Assembly: GCF_029238425.1 (NCBI RefSeq)
Contig: NZ_JAQWGB010000076.1
Location: 1-44,551 of the forward strand
Direction of reading: 5' to 3'
DNA from: Flavicella sp.
GTDB taxonomy: Bacteria; Bacteroidota; Bacteroidia; Flavobacteriales; Flavobacteriaceae
DNA length: 44,551 bases
In this document: positions 1-7,436 of the stretch, one piece after another
Numbering within the stretch: position 1 is the first letter of the stretch
Layout: each line of letters starts with the position of its first letter
Program-made: the position numbers and the translations under genes
Notes under the pieces: model-generated
Databases searched by the model: none
Told to the model about the DNA's origin: nothing
What the model saw: the letters and a program-made list of their open reading frames with translations, nothing else

Positions 1-753
1 AAATTTTCCTTTGCTATTTAAATTCGCGTAAAAAGTATTTGGGAAAGCTAATAAAATATGTAAATGCTTTGAGTAGTATAAATAATTTAAAAAAGCAAAA
101 ATCCCACAAATATGAATCCACCATGCTGATCTTTCTATAAAGTGAATTGTTTCAAGTGACATTCCAGAAAACAAAGGAGTAATAAATTGACTTATCGGAT
201 TTCCTTCATTTATTTCTTGAAAATGAATATCTGTTGCATTCATTAATAGAAACAAACTCATCAAAACCATTTCAAAATAAAGAATAATATTCCCATCATT
301 TTTTGGCCATGACGTCATCTCTTTATTCCAGAATCGTTTGATTTTAATAACATTTCTTCTTGCCCAAAAAATTATTACGGATACCAAAACCAACAAAGCA
401 AGAATTTCAAAAGTTCCAATTAGAAAACCATAAAATCCTTCGCCCAACATCGGTAAAAACAATCTATGTGTTCCTAATAATCCATCCAAAATAATTTCTA
501 ACACCTCAATATTTATGATGATAAAACCGACATAAACAATAACATGCAATACTCCTGATACTGGTCTTTTTACAATCTTTGATTGTCCCAAAGCAATTCT
601 AGCCATATTAGCCCAACGCTCCTCTGGATTATCAGACCTATCAATATCTTTTCCTAAAAAAATATTTCGCTTTAGTTTAGATATATTTTTAACAAAAAAA
701 CCAATACTTGCAATCGCTAGCAAGGCAAAAATTATGTTAGGTATAAATTGCAT
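1..753 (-). CDS. Membrane (Fe-S)-binding oxidoreductase, N-terminal part (runs off left edge)
   Basis: This frame is open from an ATG at 753 to base 1, giving 251 codons with no stop, so the gene is cut by the window edge. The visible part is hydrophobic, with several membrane segments (MQFIPNIIFALLAIASIGFF at the start, then segments around residues 65-85, 100-125, 155-175 and 210-235). Histidines inside or beside the helices (GVLHVIVYVG, WWIHICGIFA) resemble the cytochrome b-like NarI/heterodisulfide-reductase gamma domain. The last visible residues, HILLAFPNTFYANL, fit the loop that precedes the ferredoxin domain in flavobacterial (Fe-S)-binding proteins, but the cysteine clusters themselves are outside the window. 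It starts 20 bp after the MCE gene stops, so it is probably cotranscribed. The electron partner cannot be told from this sequence. Confidence 0.75.
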   Translation of the reverse strand, partial: MQFIPNIIFALLAIASIGFFVKNISKLKRNIFLGKDIDRSDNPEERWANMARIALGQSKIVKRPVSGVLHVIVYVGFIIINIEVLEIILDGLLGTHRLFLPMLGEGFYGFLIGTFEILALLVLVSVIIFWARRNVIKIKRFWNKEMTSWPKNDGNIILYFEMVLMSLFLLMNATDIHFQEINEGNPISQFITPLFSGMSLETIHFIERSAWWIHICGIFAFLNYLYYSKHLHILLAFPNTFYANLNSKGKF

Positions 754-773
754 ATGCTCTTTATTTTAATTTT

Positions 774-1739
774 CTATTTTTTCTCTATCGTATCATTCGA
801 TACATATTCTTTCTCTTTTTTCCCAAAAACAGAAACATGAACATATCGCTTAGGATGTAATTTTAAATCTTCCAACAGCTCCCCAAGTTCTTTGGTTGCT
901 TTATCAAGATTATCATACACTGCCGGATCATTCACAAACTTCCCAATCGTTCCATCTGCATTATCAATTTTCATGGAAATTGAATTCAAGTTCGCCATAG
1001 TAGAATCAATCTTAGCAAGCAGTCCTCCTAAGTTTGCCTCTACAAGTGTATCTGACAATGAAGAAAAGTTTTTAGTAACATGTTCAACGTTCTCCATCGA
1101 ACTTCTAAGGCTCTTTCTATTTTCAATCACTAATAACTCCGAATTTAAAGTTAACCTTTCTAAATTAACCATTGCTCCATCTAAGCTAGCAATTGTACTT
1201 TTTATATGATTTCTAGAATCCACATCCAATATTTGATTGATGTTCACCAATAAAGAATCTGCACTTGTAATAACACTCTCTAGTTTTGCTTGTAATGGAT
1301 TTAACTTTTCTCCAACTGATGAAAAAATATCCGATTCTATTTCACCCTTTAAAAAATCACCCGACTCTGCAATCTCACTATCGTATGATGGAATAATCGC
1401 TAAAGATTTTCCGCCCATCAGACTAGCACTATAGATTTTTGCGATACTGCTTTTCCCAAAATCAAAAGATTTCTCAATACTAAACTTAACGACCAACTCC
1501 CCTCTTCTTTCAGGAACTTCATCAAAACTAATATCTATAACTCTTCCTATTTGATAGCCGTTAACTGTTACCGGACTAGCAGTACTTAAACCTTGAACAT
1601 TTGCATATCTCGTAAAATAGGTATTGGATCTTCCATCAAAAACATTGTGTCCCTTCAAAAAATTAAATCCCCATATAAAGACAATTATTACTAAAATAAC
1701 AACTGCTCCTGTTTTCAATTCTCTAGAATTCTTAATCAT
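774..1739 (-). CDS. MlaD/MCE family lipid-transport protein
   Basis: A 321-residue protein with one N-terminal membrane anchor (about residues 10-30) after a short basic stretch. A single MCE domain follows (about 38-115), with typical elements such as YANVQGLSTASPVTVNGYQIG. The remainder is helical and rich in Leu, Ser and Asn (about 140-290), as in substrate-binding subunits of Mla-type ABC systems that form tunnels between the membranes. MCE proteins carry phospholipids or other hydrophobic molecules across the periplasm. No permease or ATPase (MlaE/MlaF) is next to it here; in this phylum those are usually elsewhere. It sits 60 bp after the amidase and 20 bp before the Fe-S oxidoreductase, in one direction. 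The family call is secure, the cargo unknown. Confidence 0.85.
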   Translation of the reverse strand: MIKNSRELKTGAVVILVIIVFIWGFNFLKGHNVFDGRSNTYFTRYANVQGLSTASPVTVNGYQIGRVIDISFDEVPERRGELVVKFSIEKSFDFGKSSIAKIYSASLMGGKSLAIIPSYDSEIAESGDFLKGEIESDIFSSVGEKLNPLQAKLESVITSADSLLVNINQILDVDSRNHIKSTIASLDGAMVNLERLTLNSELLVIENRKSLRSSMENVEHVTKNFSSLSDTLVEANLGGLLAKIDSTMANLNSISMKIDNADGTIGKFVNDPAVYDNLDKATKELGELLEDLKLHPKRYVHVSVFGKKEKEYVSNDTIEKK

Positions 1740-1799
1740 AAAATCTCTTCTAATATGCTAGCAAAATTACTAATTATATCTGTTAGTAAAAATATTATA

Positions 1800-2912
1800 T
1801 CACTTTATTGCATCTTGTAATGGAATCCTGTCTTCTCCTAAAAAGACAGCAATAAAAGAAGATTTATACCCCGCTTTTTTAGCTTTTTTCAATAAATCCT
1901 TTGCCTCGTTATAACTATTGGTGTTTCCTAAGTAATATTTGTAATACCCTGCTACAGGAACTCTTGTTACCCCTTTCAATCCTTTAAAGTTATAACTTGC
2001 AGTTTTAATTTTAGTCTTACCGGATGCTATTTGAATTTTAAAATAAGGACTATCCCCATGATTCTTAGGTATTTCTTCCATATACTGCGCAGGACTAACT
2101 GCTGAAACTGTATTCAATCTAACTCCTTGTATATGTTTACTAATAGCGTTTGAAATTGCCAATGCCATTTCTGATTTCCCTTTGCTAGAATGCAAATAGG
2201 CACCTTCCTTTTTATTTGTTAAAAATCCTGTTTCAATCAAAACACTCGGCATATAGGTTTGATGCAACACCACAAAACCCGCTTGCTTTACACCTCTATC
2301 AGTTCTTCTTAAAGAACCATGAAAGTTTTTTTGAACAGAACTAGCCAAAGAAATACTCTCATCTAAATTTTCTTCTTGTTCGAGTGTCAACCCAATCATT
2401 GACGTTGGAGAATTCGGGTTGAAACCCTTATATTTTTCTTGATAATTGTCCTCTAATAAAATCACCTCATTCTCCACCTTAGCTACTTCAAAATTTCTTT
2501 TATTCGCATGCAATCCTAAAACCCATGTCTCTGAACCCGAAGCTTGTGAATTATGTGCATTACAATGAACCGACACAAACAAATCTGCATCCGCTCTATT
2601 CGCTATTCTTCCTCGCTCCCATAAATCAATAAATACATCTGTTTTTCGAGTATAAATAACATTTACATTTCGCTCCTTTTTAAGGTTTTTACCTATCCTC
2701 AAAACAATATCCAATGCAATGTCTTTTTCCTTGTATTTTTTATAACCAACCTTACCCGGGTCTTTACCTCCATGACCAGCATCTAGTACTACTGTAAAGA
2801 TTTTATCTTGTGCATTTACAACCGATGAAAAACCAAATAATTGGAAAATTAAAAGCAAATAAAAAATTTGTTCTATTTTAAAGGTAATTTTAAGAGAATG
2901 TAACAAGTTCAT
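1800..2912 (-). CDS. N-acetylmuramoyl-L-alanine amidase (AmiC-like, Amidase_3) with SPOR-like C-terminus
   Basis: A 370-residue periplasmic amidase that cleaves the bond between MurNAc and the stem peptide. I chose the ATG at 2912; a TTG one codon earlier is the alternative. A signal peptide ends near NAQDK. The Amidase_3 domain (about 37-265) carries the zinc and catalytic motifs: VLDAGHGGKDPG, a Glu in YKEKDIALDI, FVSVHCNAH and VLIETGFLTN. The loop of about 60 residues after the second His motif is typical of Bacteroidota members. Residues about 290-370 (YFKIQIASG to the end) look like a SPOR domain, which binds denuded glycan at division sites. It diverges from lptD and has a good promoter at 2975-3005. 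The role in septal splitting is inferred from the family. Confidence 0.9.
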   Translation of the reverse strand: MNLLHSLKITFKIEQIFYLLLIFQLFGFSSVVNAQDKIFTVVLDAGHGGKDPGKVGYKKYKEKDIALDIVLRIGKNLKKERNVNVIYTRKTDVFIDLWERGRIANRADADLFVSVHCNAHNSQASGSETWVLGLHANKRNFEVAKVENEVILLEDNYQEKYKGFNPNSPTSMIGLTLEQEENLDESISLASSVQKNFHGSLRRTDRGVKQAGFVVLHQTYMPSVLIETGFLTNKKEGAYLHSSKGKSEMALAISNAISKHIQGVRLNTVSAVSPAQYMEEIPKNHGDSPYFKIQIASGKTKIKTASYNFKGLKGVTRVPVAGYYKYYLGNTNSYNEAKDLLKKAKKAGYKSSFIAVFLGEDRIPLQDAIK

Positions 2913-2926
2913 CAATATTTTTTAAT

Positions 2927-2934
2927 TAATTTTG
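2927..2934 (+). promoter_or_regulatory. Possible -7 element for lptD
   Basis: TAATTTTG fits the TAnnTTTG -7 consensus and would give a leader of about 55 nt before the TTG start at 2995. No TTTG is present 19 nt upstream, so only half of the promoter is supported. The element lies just upstream of the amidase start. Confidence 0.4.
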
Positions 2935-2974
2935 GCAACTTATGGCTCGCTATAAAATTAGCGTACTAATTAGA

Positions 2975-3005
2975 CAAAAATAGCATATATAGCATTGCGA
3001 ACAAA
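2975..3005 (-). promoter_or_regulatory. Bacteroidota-type promoter of the amidase-MCE operon
   Basis: Read on minus, TTTG at 3005-3002 is followed by exactly 19 nt and then TATTTTTG at 2982-2975. This matches the Bacteroidota sigma-ABfr consensus of TTTG, about 19 nt, TAnnTTTG with no mismatch. Transcription would begin near 2970, leaving a leader of roughly 58 nt before the ATG at 2912. The -33 element lies inside the first codons of lptD, so the two divergent control regions overlap. Confidence 0.7.
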
Positions 3006-5691
3006 TATAAACCACATACTTTTATTTCTAGGTTTTATCCTTTTTGGAATAACGCAAAGCTATGCTCAAGATAAGGAGAATGAACCTCAATTAAAACCGG
3101 AACCTAAACTAAGTTTAAGTGACAGCATCCCGGCTCTTGAAAATTTAGTTCAAAATGACAGTATTCAAAATGACAGTATTCAAAATGATAGTCTTCCTCC
3201 TCAAGAAAAGGAAGCTGTAGATGCTATTATTGAACATACCGCTGATGATTATATCATTGAAGATGTAGTCAACAAAAAAATATATTTATATGACAACGCT
3301 GAAATCACTTACAAAGATGTAAACATCAAAGCAGGAGATATCAAAATTGATTATGAAACAAATACCGTTACAGCTAAAGGAATTAAAGATAGTGTAGGGG
3401 AATATTCTCAACTTCCTGTTTTCAAACAAGGGGGGGAAGAATCTACCCAAGATTCCATTGTATTTAATTTTAAAACTGAAAAGGCCTTAGTATATGGATT
3501 AAGCACAGAACAAGATGGAATTTACACACTTGGTGAAAAGATGAAAAGGCTGAATGATTCTACGATTTTTGTTCGTAAAATTCGATTCACTACTTCAGAC
3601 AAAGCAAACCCTGATTATTATCTACAAACGAGTAAGGCCAAAGTTGTTCCTGGGAAAAAAATCATTGTTGGATTCACGCATCTTGTTGTTGCTGATGTTC
3701 CAACGCCTGTATTTTTGCCATTTGCCTACCTCCCTTTAACAACCACTAAAACGTCGGGTATTGTAGTACCAACCTATGGACAATCGGTAAACCAAGGTTT
3801 TTTTATGCAAAATGGGGGATATTATTTTGCAGGCAACGATTATTTTGACTTGACCGTTTTGGGAGATATTTATTCCAATGGTAGTTGGGGTGTAAGCACC
3901 TCCACTTCCTATAAAAAAAGATATAAGTTTTCTGGAAATATGAGTTTCAACTACGAAAGTCTTATTTATAGTGTTCAAGGTTTTGACGATTATAGCAAAA
4001 GCCAGAATTATAATATCAGATGGTCACATACGCAAGACTCAAAAGCCAATCCTAATTCAAAACTATCAGCTTCTGTAAACTTAGGTAGTAGCAATTATTA
4101 TAGCCAATCTTTGAACGAATATAACAACGCGAATTCCTTGACAAACACCTTAAGTTCTTCTGTCTCGTATTATAGAAAACTTGTTGGAACGCCATTTAAT
4201 TTTACAGCATCAGCCTCTCATTCTCAAAACACGAACACCGAGGTTATATCGATGACACTTCCTTCTTTTATTTTAAATATGGACAGGATTTATCCTTTTG
4301 CACCAAAATCCGGAACTCAAAAAAATGCTTTTCAAAAAATTGGATTGAATTACGGTTTAAAGGCTGAAAATAAAATCGAAGTTACCGAGGAAGATTTTTT
4401 CAAACCAAAAATGTTTGATGAAGCAAAAGCCGGTGTTCAGCAAGATGTTTCTGTTAGTACCAACATGAAATTAATGAAATACTTTACGCTTTCTCCTAAT
4501 GCAAATTATAAGGAGGTTTGGTATTTCAAATCCATTGACAAAAACTACGATGAAGACAGCCAAGAAGCTGTTACAGATACTATTGATGGATTTACATCTT
4601 TTAGAGAATACTCTGCAGGAGCCTCAATATCCACCAATATTTATGGTATGTTCAAGTTTAAAGGAAATGGTTTGAAAGCCATCCGTCATACCATGCGTCC
4701 ATCCGTTTCTTATAATTACAAACCAGACTTTAGTCACTATTACCAAACCGTACAAACTGGTCCTGATGAACTTTATGACTATCAGGAATATTCTCCTTTC
4801 GACGGTGGTGCTTATGGTAGTCCTTCTAAAAATGAATCTCAATCTGTTGGGATGTCACTTAATAACAATCTGGAGGCCAAAGTGAGAGACAGAGAACCTA
4901 CAGGGGATGAAGAATTTAAAAAAATCACCCTCTTGAACAACTTAAACTTTTCTACCAGCTACAATATTGTTGCTGATAGTTTGAAATGGAGTCCGGTGAA
5001 CGTTACTGCTGGAACTCAAATTTTAAACAATAAAATGAGCATCAATGGTGGTGCTACACTTGACCCTTACGCAATCAATGCAAATGGACAACGTTATAAC
5101 ACTTTCAACCTAAATAATAACGGTAGCCTTTTTCGTTTAACCAGGGCAAACCTTACCATGAGTTATTCCTTATCTAATAAGGATTTTGATAAAAGTGAGG
5201 ATAAAAAGGACAAAAAAGATGAAATGCAGAACGAACAAAACACGGATTTGTTTGGACAAAGCATGACGAATGATTTTAGAGGTAATGATTTCAACAATCC
5301 TTCTAAGGACGATGAAAATTCTAGACAAGATGAAAAGGTGCAACTGTATAAAAACAAAATACCTTGGACGCTTCGACTCTCTTATTCTGGAACCTACTCC
5401 AATTCTAATAGAGAAAGCGAAATAACCAACAGTAGTTTAATGTTTACAGGAGACGTAGAATTGACACCTAAATGGAAAGTAGGTGCTTCTTCTGGTTTTG
5501 ATTTTGTAAACAAAGGATTTACCTATACACAACTTAGATTTTCAAGAGATTTAGACAGTTGGAAAGTAAACTTTAACTGGGTACCCTTTGGTCCCAGAAC
5601 TTCTTACTACTTTTACATAGGTGTAAAATCTCCAATATTAAGTGATCTGAAATATGAAAAACGAAGTGCTCCAGATCAAAGATTATTTTAA
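2995..5691 (+). CDS. lptD: LPS assembly outer-membrane protein LptD
   Basis: An 898-residue outer-membrane barrel protein of the flavobacterial LptD type, which places lipopolysaccharide in the outer leaflet. Translation appears to start at TTG (2995): the frame is closed upstream by TAG at 2971, no ATG lies near, and the TTG gives a clean signal peptide (RTNINHILLFLGFILFGI, cleavage after SYAQ). An acidic Ser/Asn linker with three QNDS[IL] repeats follows (about 53-67). An OstA/LptA-like beta-jellyroll comes next (about 85-230, IYLYDNAEITYKDVNIKAGD), then the long beta barrel (about 240-898) ending in Phe. A low-complexity acidic/basic loop (about 725-790) is unusual but sits between strands. 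It is first in a plus-strand run with serB 32 bp downstream. Confidence 0.88.
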   Translation: MRTNINHILLFLGFILFGITQSYAQDKENEPQLKPEPKLSLSDSIPALENLVQNDSIQNDSIQNDSLPPQEKEAVDAIIEHTADDYIIEDVVNKKIYLYDNAEITYKDVNIKAGDIKIDYETNTVTAKGIKDSVGEYSQLPVFKQGGEESTQDSIVFNFKTEKALVYGLSTEQDGIYTLGEKMKRLNDSTIFVRKIRFTTSDKANPDYYLQTSKAKVVPGKKIIVGFTHLVVADVPTPVFLPFAYLPLTTTKTSGIVVPTYGQSVNQGFFMQNGGYYFAGNDYFDLTVLGDIYSNGSWGVSTSTSYKKRYKFSGNMSFNYESLIYSVQGFDDYSKSQNYNIRWSHTQDSKANPNSKLSASVNLGSSNYYSQSLNEYNNANSLTNTLSSSVSYYRKLVGTPFNFTASASHSQNTNTEVISMTLPSFILNMDRIYPFAPKSGTQKNAFQKIGLNYGLKAENKIEVTEEDFFKPKMFDEAKAGVQQDVSVSTNMKLMKYFTLSPNANYKEVWYFKSIDKNYDEDSQEAVTDTIDGFTSFREYSAGASISTNIYGMFKFKGNGLKAIRHTMRPSVSYNYKPDFSHYYQTVQTGPDELYDYQEYSPFDGGAYGSPSKNESQSVGMSLNNNLEAKVRDREPTGDEEFKKITLLNNLNFSTSYNIVADSLKWSPVNVTAGTQILNNKMSINGGATLDPYAINANGQRYNTFNLNNNGSLFRLTRANLTMSYSLSNKDFDKSEDKKDKKDEMQNEQNTDLFGQSMTNDFRGNDFNNPSKDDENSRQDEKVQLYKNKIPWTLRLSYSGTYSNSNRESEITNSSLMFTGDVELTPKWKVGASSGFDFVNKGFTYTQLRFSRDLDSWKVNFNWVPFGPRTSYYFYIGVKSPILSDLKYEKRSAPDQRLF
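3151..3195 (+). repeat. Three 15-bp tandem repeats within lptD
   Basis: CAAAATGACAGTATT occurs twice without change (3151-3165 and 3166-3180), and a third copy with two changes follows (3181-3195). The units encode QNDSI, QNDSI and QNDSL in the linker after the signal peptide. Gain or loss of a unit would keep the frame. Confidence 0.9.
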
Positions 5692-5723
5692 AATTTAATA
5701 GAACAAAAGTAAACTCATATATA

Positions 5724-6950
5724 ATGGAAAAAGAAATCATTTTATTAAACATTTCAGGACAAGACAAACCAGGTCTTACTTCTAGTTTGACTGGTGTTCT
5801 TGCAGAATATGGTGCAAAAGTACTTGATATTGGTCAAGCCAATATTCATGATACTCTTTCATTAGGTATTTTATTTGAAATAAAAGCCAAGTCTAATTCT
5901 GCTCCGGTCTTAAAAGATTTGTTATTCAAAGCTTACGAACTTGGAATCACGGCTAAATTTAGACCTATTACTTTAGAGAAATATGAACAATGGGTTTCCA
6001 CTCAAGGAAAAAACAGATACATTGTAACCATCCTTGGAGAAAAACTAGCGGCTGAACAAATCTCTGCTGTAACAAGTGTTATTTCTGATATCAATTTAAA
6101 CATTGACTCTATCAAACGATTGACTGGACGTACTTCTCTTGTCAAAAAAGACCCTTACCCTAGAGCTTCTATTCAATTATCAATTCGTGGTGAAATAAAA
6201 GACAAAGGTGCTGTTACTTCTAAGTTTATGCAGATTTCTAGAGATTTGGATGTAGACATCGCTTTCCAAGAAGATAATATTTATCGAAGAAATAGAAGAT
6301 TGGTTTGTTTCGACATGGACTCTACCTTGATCCAAACAGAAGTAATTGATGAACTTGCTGAATTGGCGGGAGTTGGTGAGCAGGTAAAAGCCATTACTGA
6401 ATCTGCAATGCAAGGTGAAATTGACTTCAACGAAAGTTTCAAAAAGAGAATGGCTCTTTTAGAGGGATTGAGTGAAGATGTATTGAAAGAAGTTGCTAAA
6501 AACCTTCCTATTACTAAAGGTGCTCATAGATTGATAAAAACCTTGAAAAGCTACGGTTTTAAAACTGCTATCTTATCTGGAGGGTTTACATATTTTGGTG
6601 AGTACCTACAAAAAGAACTAGGTATTGATTATGTGCATGCCAATCAATTAGAAATTAAAGATGGTGCGTTAACAGGAGGATATTTGGGTGAAATAGTTGA
6701 TGGAAACAAAAAAGCAGAATATTTAAAAGAAATCGCAGAGAAAGAAGGTATTAACATCAGCCAAACAATTGCAGTTGGTGACGGTGCTAATGACTTACCT
6801 ATGTTGAATCTTGCAGGTTTAGGAATTGCTTTCCATGCCAAGCCTAAAGTAAAAGACAACGCTCAAAGTTCCATTTCAAGTATTGGTCTTGATGGCGTAC
6901 TTTATCTATTAGGATATCATGATAGACATATTGACCTCGTTGAGGAATAA
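5724..6950 (+). CDS. serB: Phosphoserine phosphatase with N-terminal ACT domains
   Basis: A 408-residue cytosolic enzyme that hydrolyses phosphoserine to serine, the last step of serine synthesis from 3-phosphoglycerate. Residues 1-90 are an ACT domain (SGQDKPGLTSSLTGVLAEYG), and a second ACT-like unit follows at about 98-180. The HAD domain (about 190-408) has all motifs: DMDSTL with nucleophile D197 and D199, LSGGF with S285, a Lys near 329-330, and VGDGANDLPM with D353 and D357. The length suits ACT-containing SerB proteins, in which the ACT domains usually sense serine. It starts 32 bp after lptD and ends at a strong terminator, so it is probably cotranscribed with lptD, though the two have no shared function. 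Confidence 0.9.
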   Translation: MEKEIILLNISGQDKPGLTSSLTGVLAEYGAKVLDIGQANIHDTLSLGILFEIKAKSNSAPVLKDLLFKAYELGITAKFRPITLEKYEQWVSTQGKNRYIVTILGEKLAAEQISAVTSVISDINLNIDSIKRLTGRTSLVKKDPYPRASIQLSIRGEIKDKGAVTSKFMQISRDLDVDIAFQEDNIYRRNRRLVCFDMDSTLIQTEVIDELAELAGVGEQVKAITESAMQGEIDFNESFKKRMALLEGLSEDVLKEVAKNLPITKGAHRLIKTLKSYGFKTAILSGGFTYFGEYLQKELGIDYVHANQLEIKDGALTGGYLGEIVDGNKKAEYLKEIAEKEGINISQTIAVGDGANDLPMLNLAGLGIAFHAKPKVKDNAQSSISSIGLDGVLYLLGYHDRHIDLVEE

Positions 6951-6957
6951 ATTTCTT

Positions 6958-6994
6958 AAAAAAAGTGGTTATAACAAATAACTACTTTTTTTTT
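6958..6994 (+). terminator. Rho-independent terminator after serB
   Basis: A 14-bp stem with one G-T pair (AAAAAAAGTGGTTA at 6958-6971 and TAACTACTTTTTTT at 6979-6992) closes a 7-nt loop and runs into a stretch of T. The A-rich left arm makes it potentially bidirectional. It separates lptD-serB from ridA. Confidence 0.85.
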
Positions 6995-7022
6995 ACACCA
7001 TTTTTAAAACATTAGAATTTCA

Positions 7023-7030
7023 TACTTTTA
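7023..7030 (+). promoter_or_regulatory. Possible -7 element for ridA
   Basis: TACTTTTA matches seven of eight TAnnTTTG positions, lies 17 bp before the ridA ATG and follows a terminator, where a new promoter is needed. The -33 position reads ATTT, a poor match. Confidence 0.35.
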
Positions 7031-7047
7031 ACGAAAACATCAAGATT

Positions 7048-7428
7048 ATGAAAACAATTATCAAAACCAACAATGCTCCTGCTCCATTAGGACCTTATAA
7101 TCAAGCAATACTTTCTGGAGAGACCCTTTATATATCTGGACAGATAGCAATCAACCCTAAAACCAATGAATTTGTTTTAAATACAATTGAGGAGGAAACA
7201 ACTCAGGTGATGGAAAATTTAAATGCTATTTTACAAGAAGCGAAGATGACCTTTGAAAAGGTAGTAAAATCATCTATTTTTATTAGCAACATGGATGACT
7301 TTTCTAAAATAAATACAATTTACGGACGTTACTTTAACGAAGAAACTGCTCCTGCCAGAGAAACGGTTCAAGTTGCTAAGCTTCCTAAAAACGTAAACGT
7401 AGAAATATCTATGATTGCACAATTGTAA
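7048..7428 (+). CDS. ridA: RidA family enamine/imine deaminase
   Basis: A 126-residue protein of normal RidA length. The opening NAPAPLGPYNQA, the LYISGQIAINP strand, the MENLNAILQEA helix, the conserved Arg in APARETVQVAKLP and the final VEISMIAQL are all diagnostic of the YjgF/YER057c/UK114 fold. RidA trimers hydrolyse reactive 2-aminoacrylate and related enamines released by PLP enzymes acting on serine, threonine or cysteine. It lies downstream of serB (serine synthesis), but a terminator separates them, so any functional link is only suggestive. The penicillin-binding protein starts 8 bp after its stop, so these two form an operon. Confidence 0.92.
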   Translation: MKTIIKTNNAPAPLGPYNQAILSGETLYISGQIAINPKTNEFVLNTIEEETTQVMENLNAILQEAKMTFEKVVKSSIFISNMDDFSKINTIYGRYFNEETAPARETVQVAKLPKNVNVEISMIAQL

Positions 7429-7436
7429 ATTGAAAC

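Noticed and set aside
3736-3978. 80-codon minus-strand ORF inside lptD
   Set aside because: It lies wholly inside a convincing lptD frame, has no recognisable motif and is a chance antisense frame.
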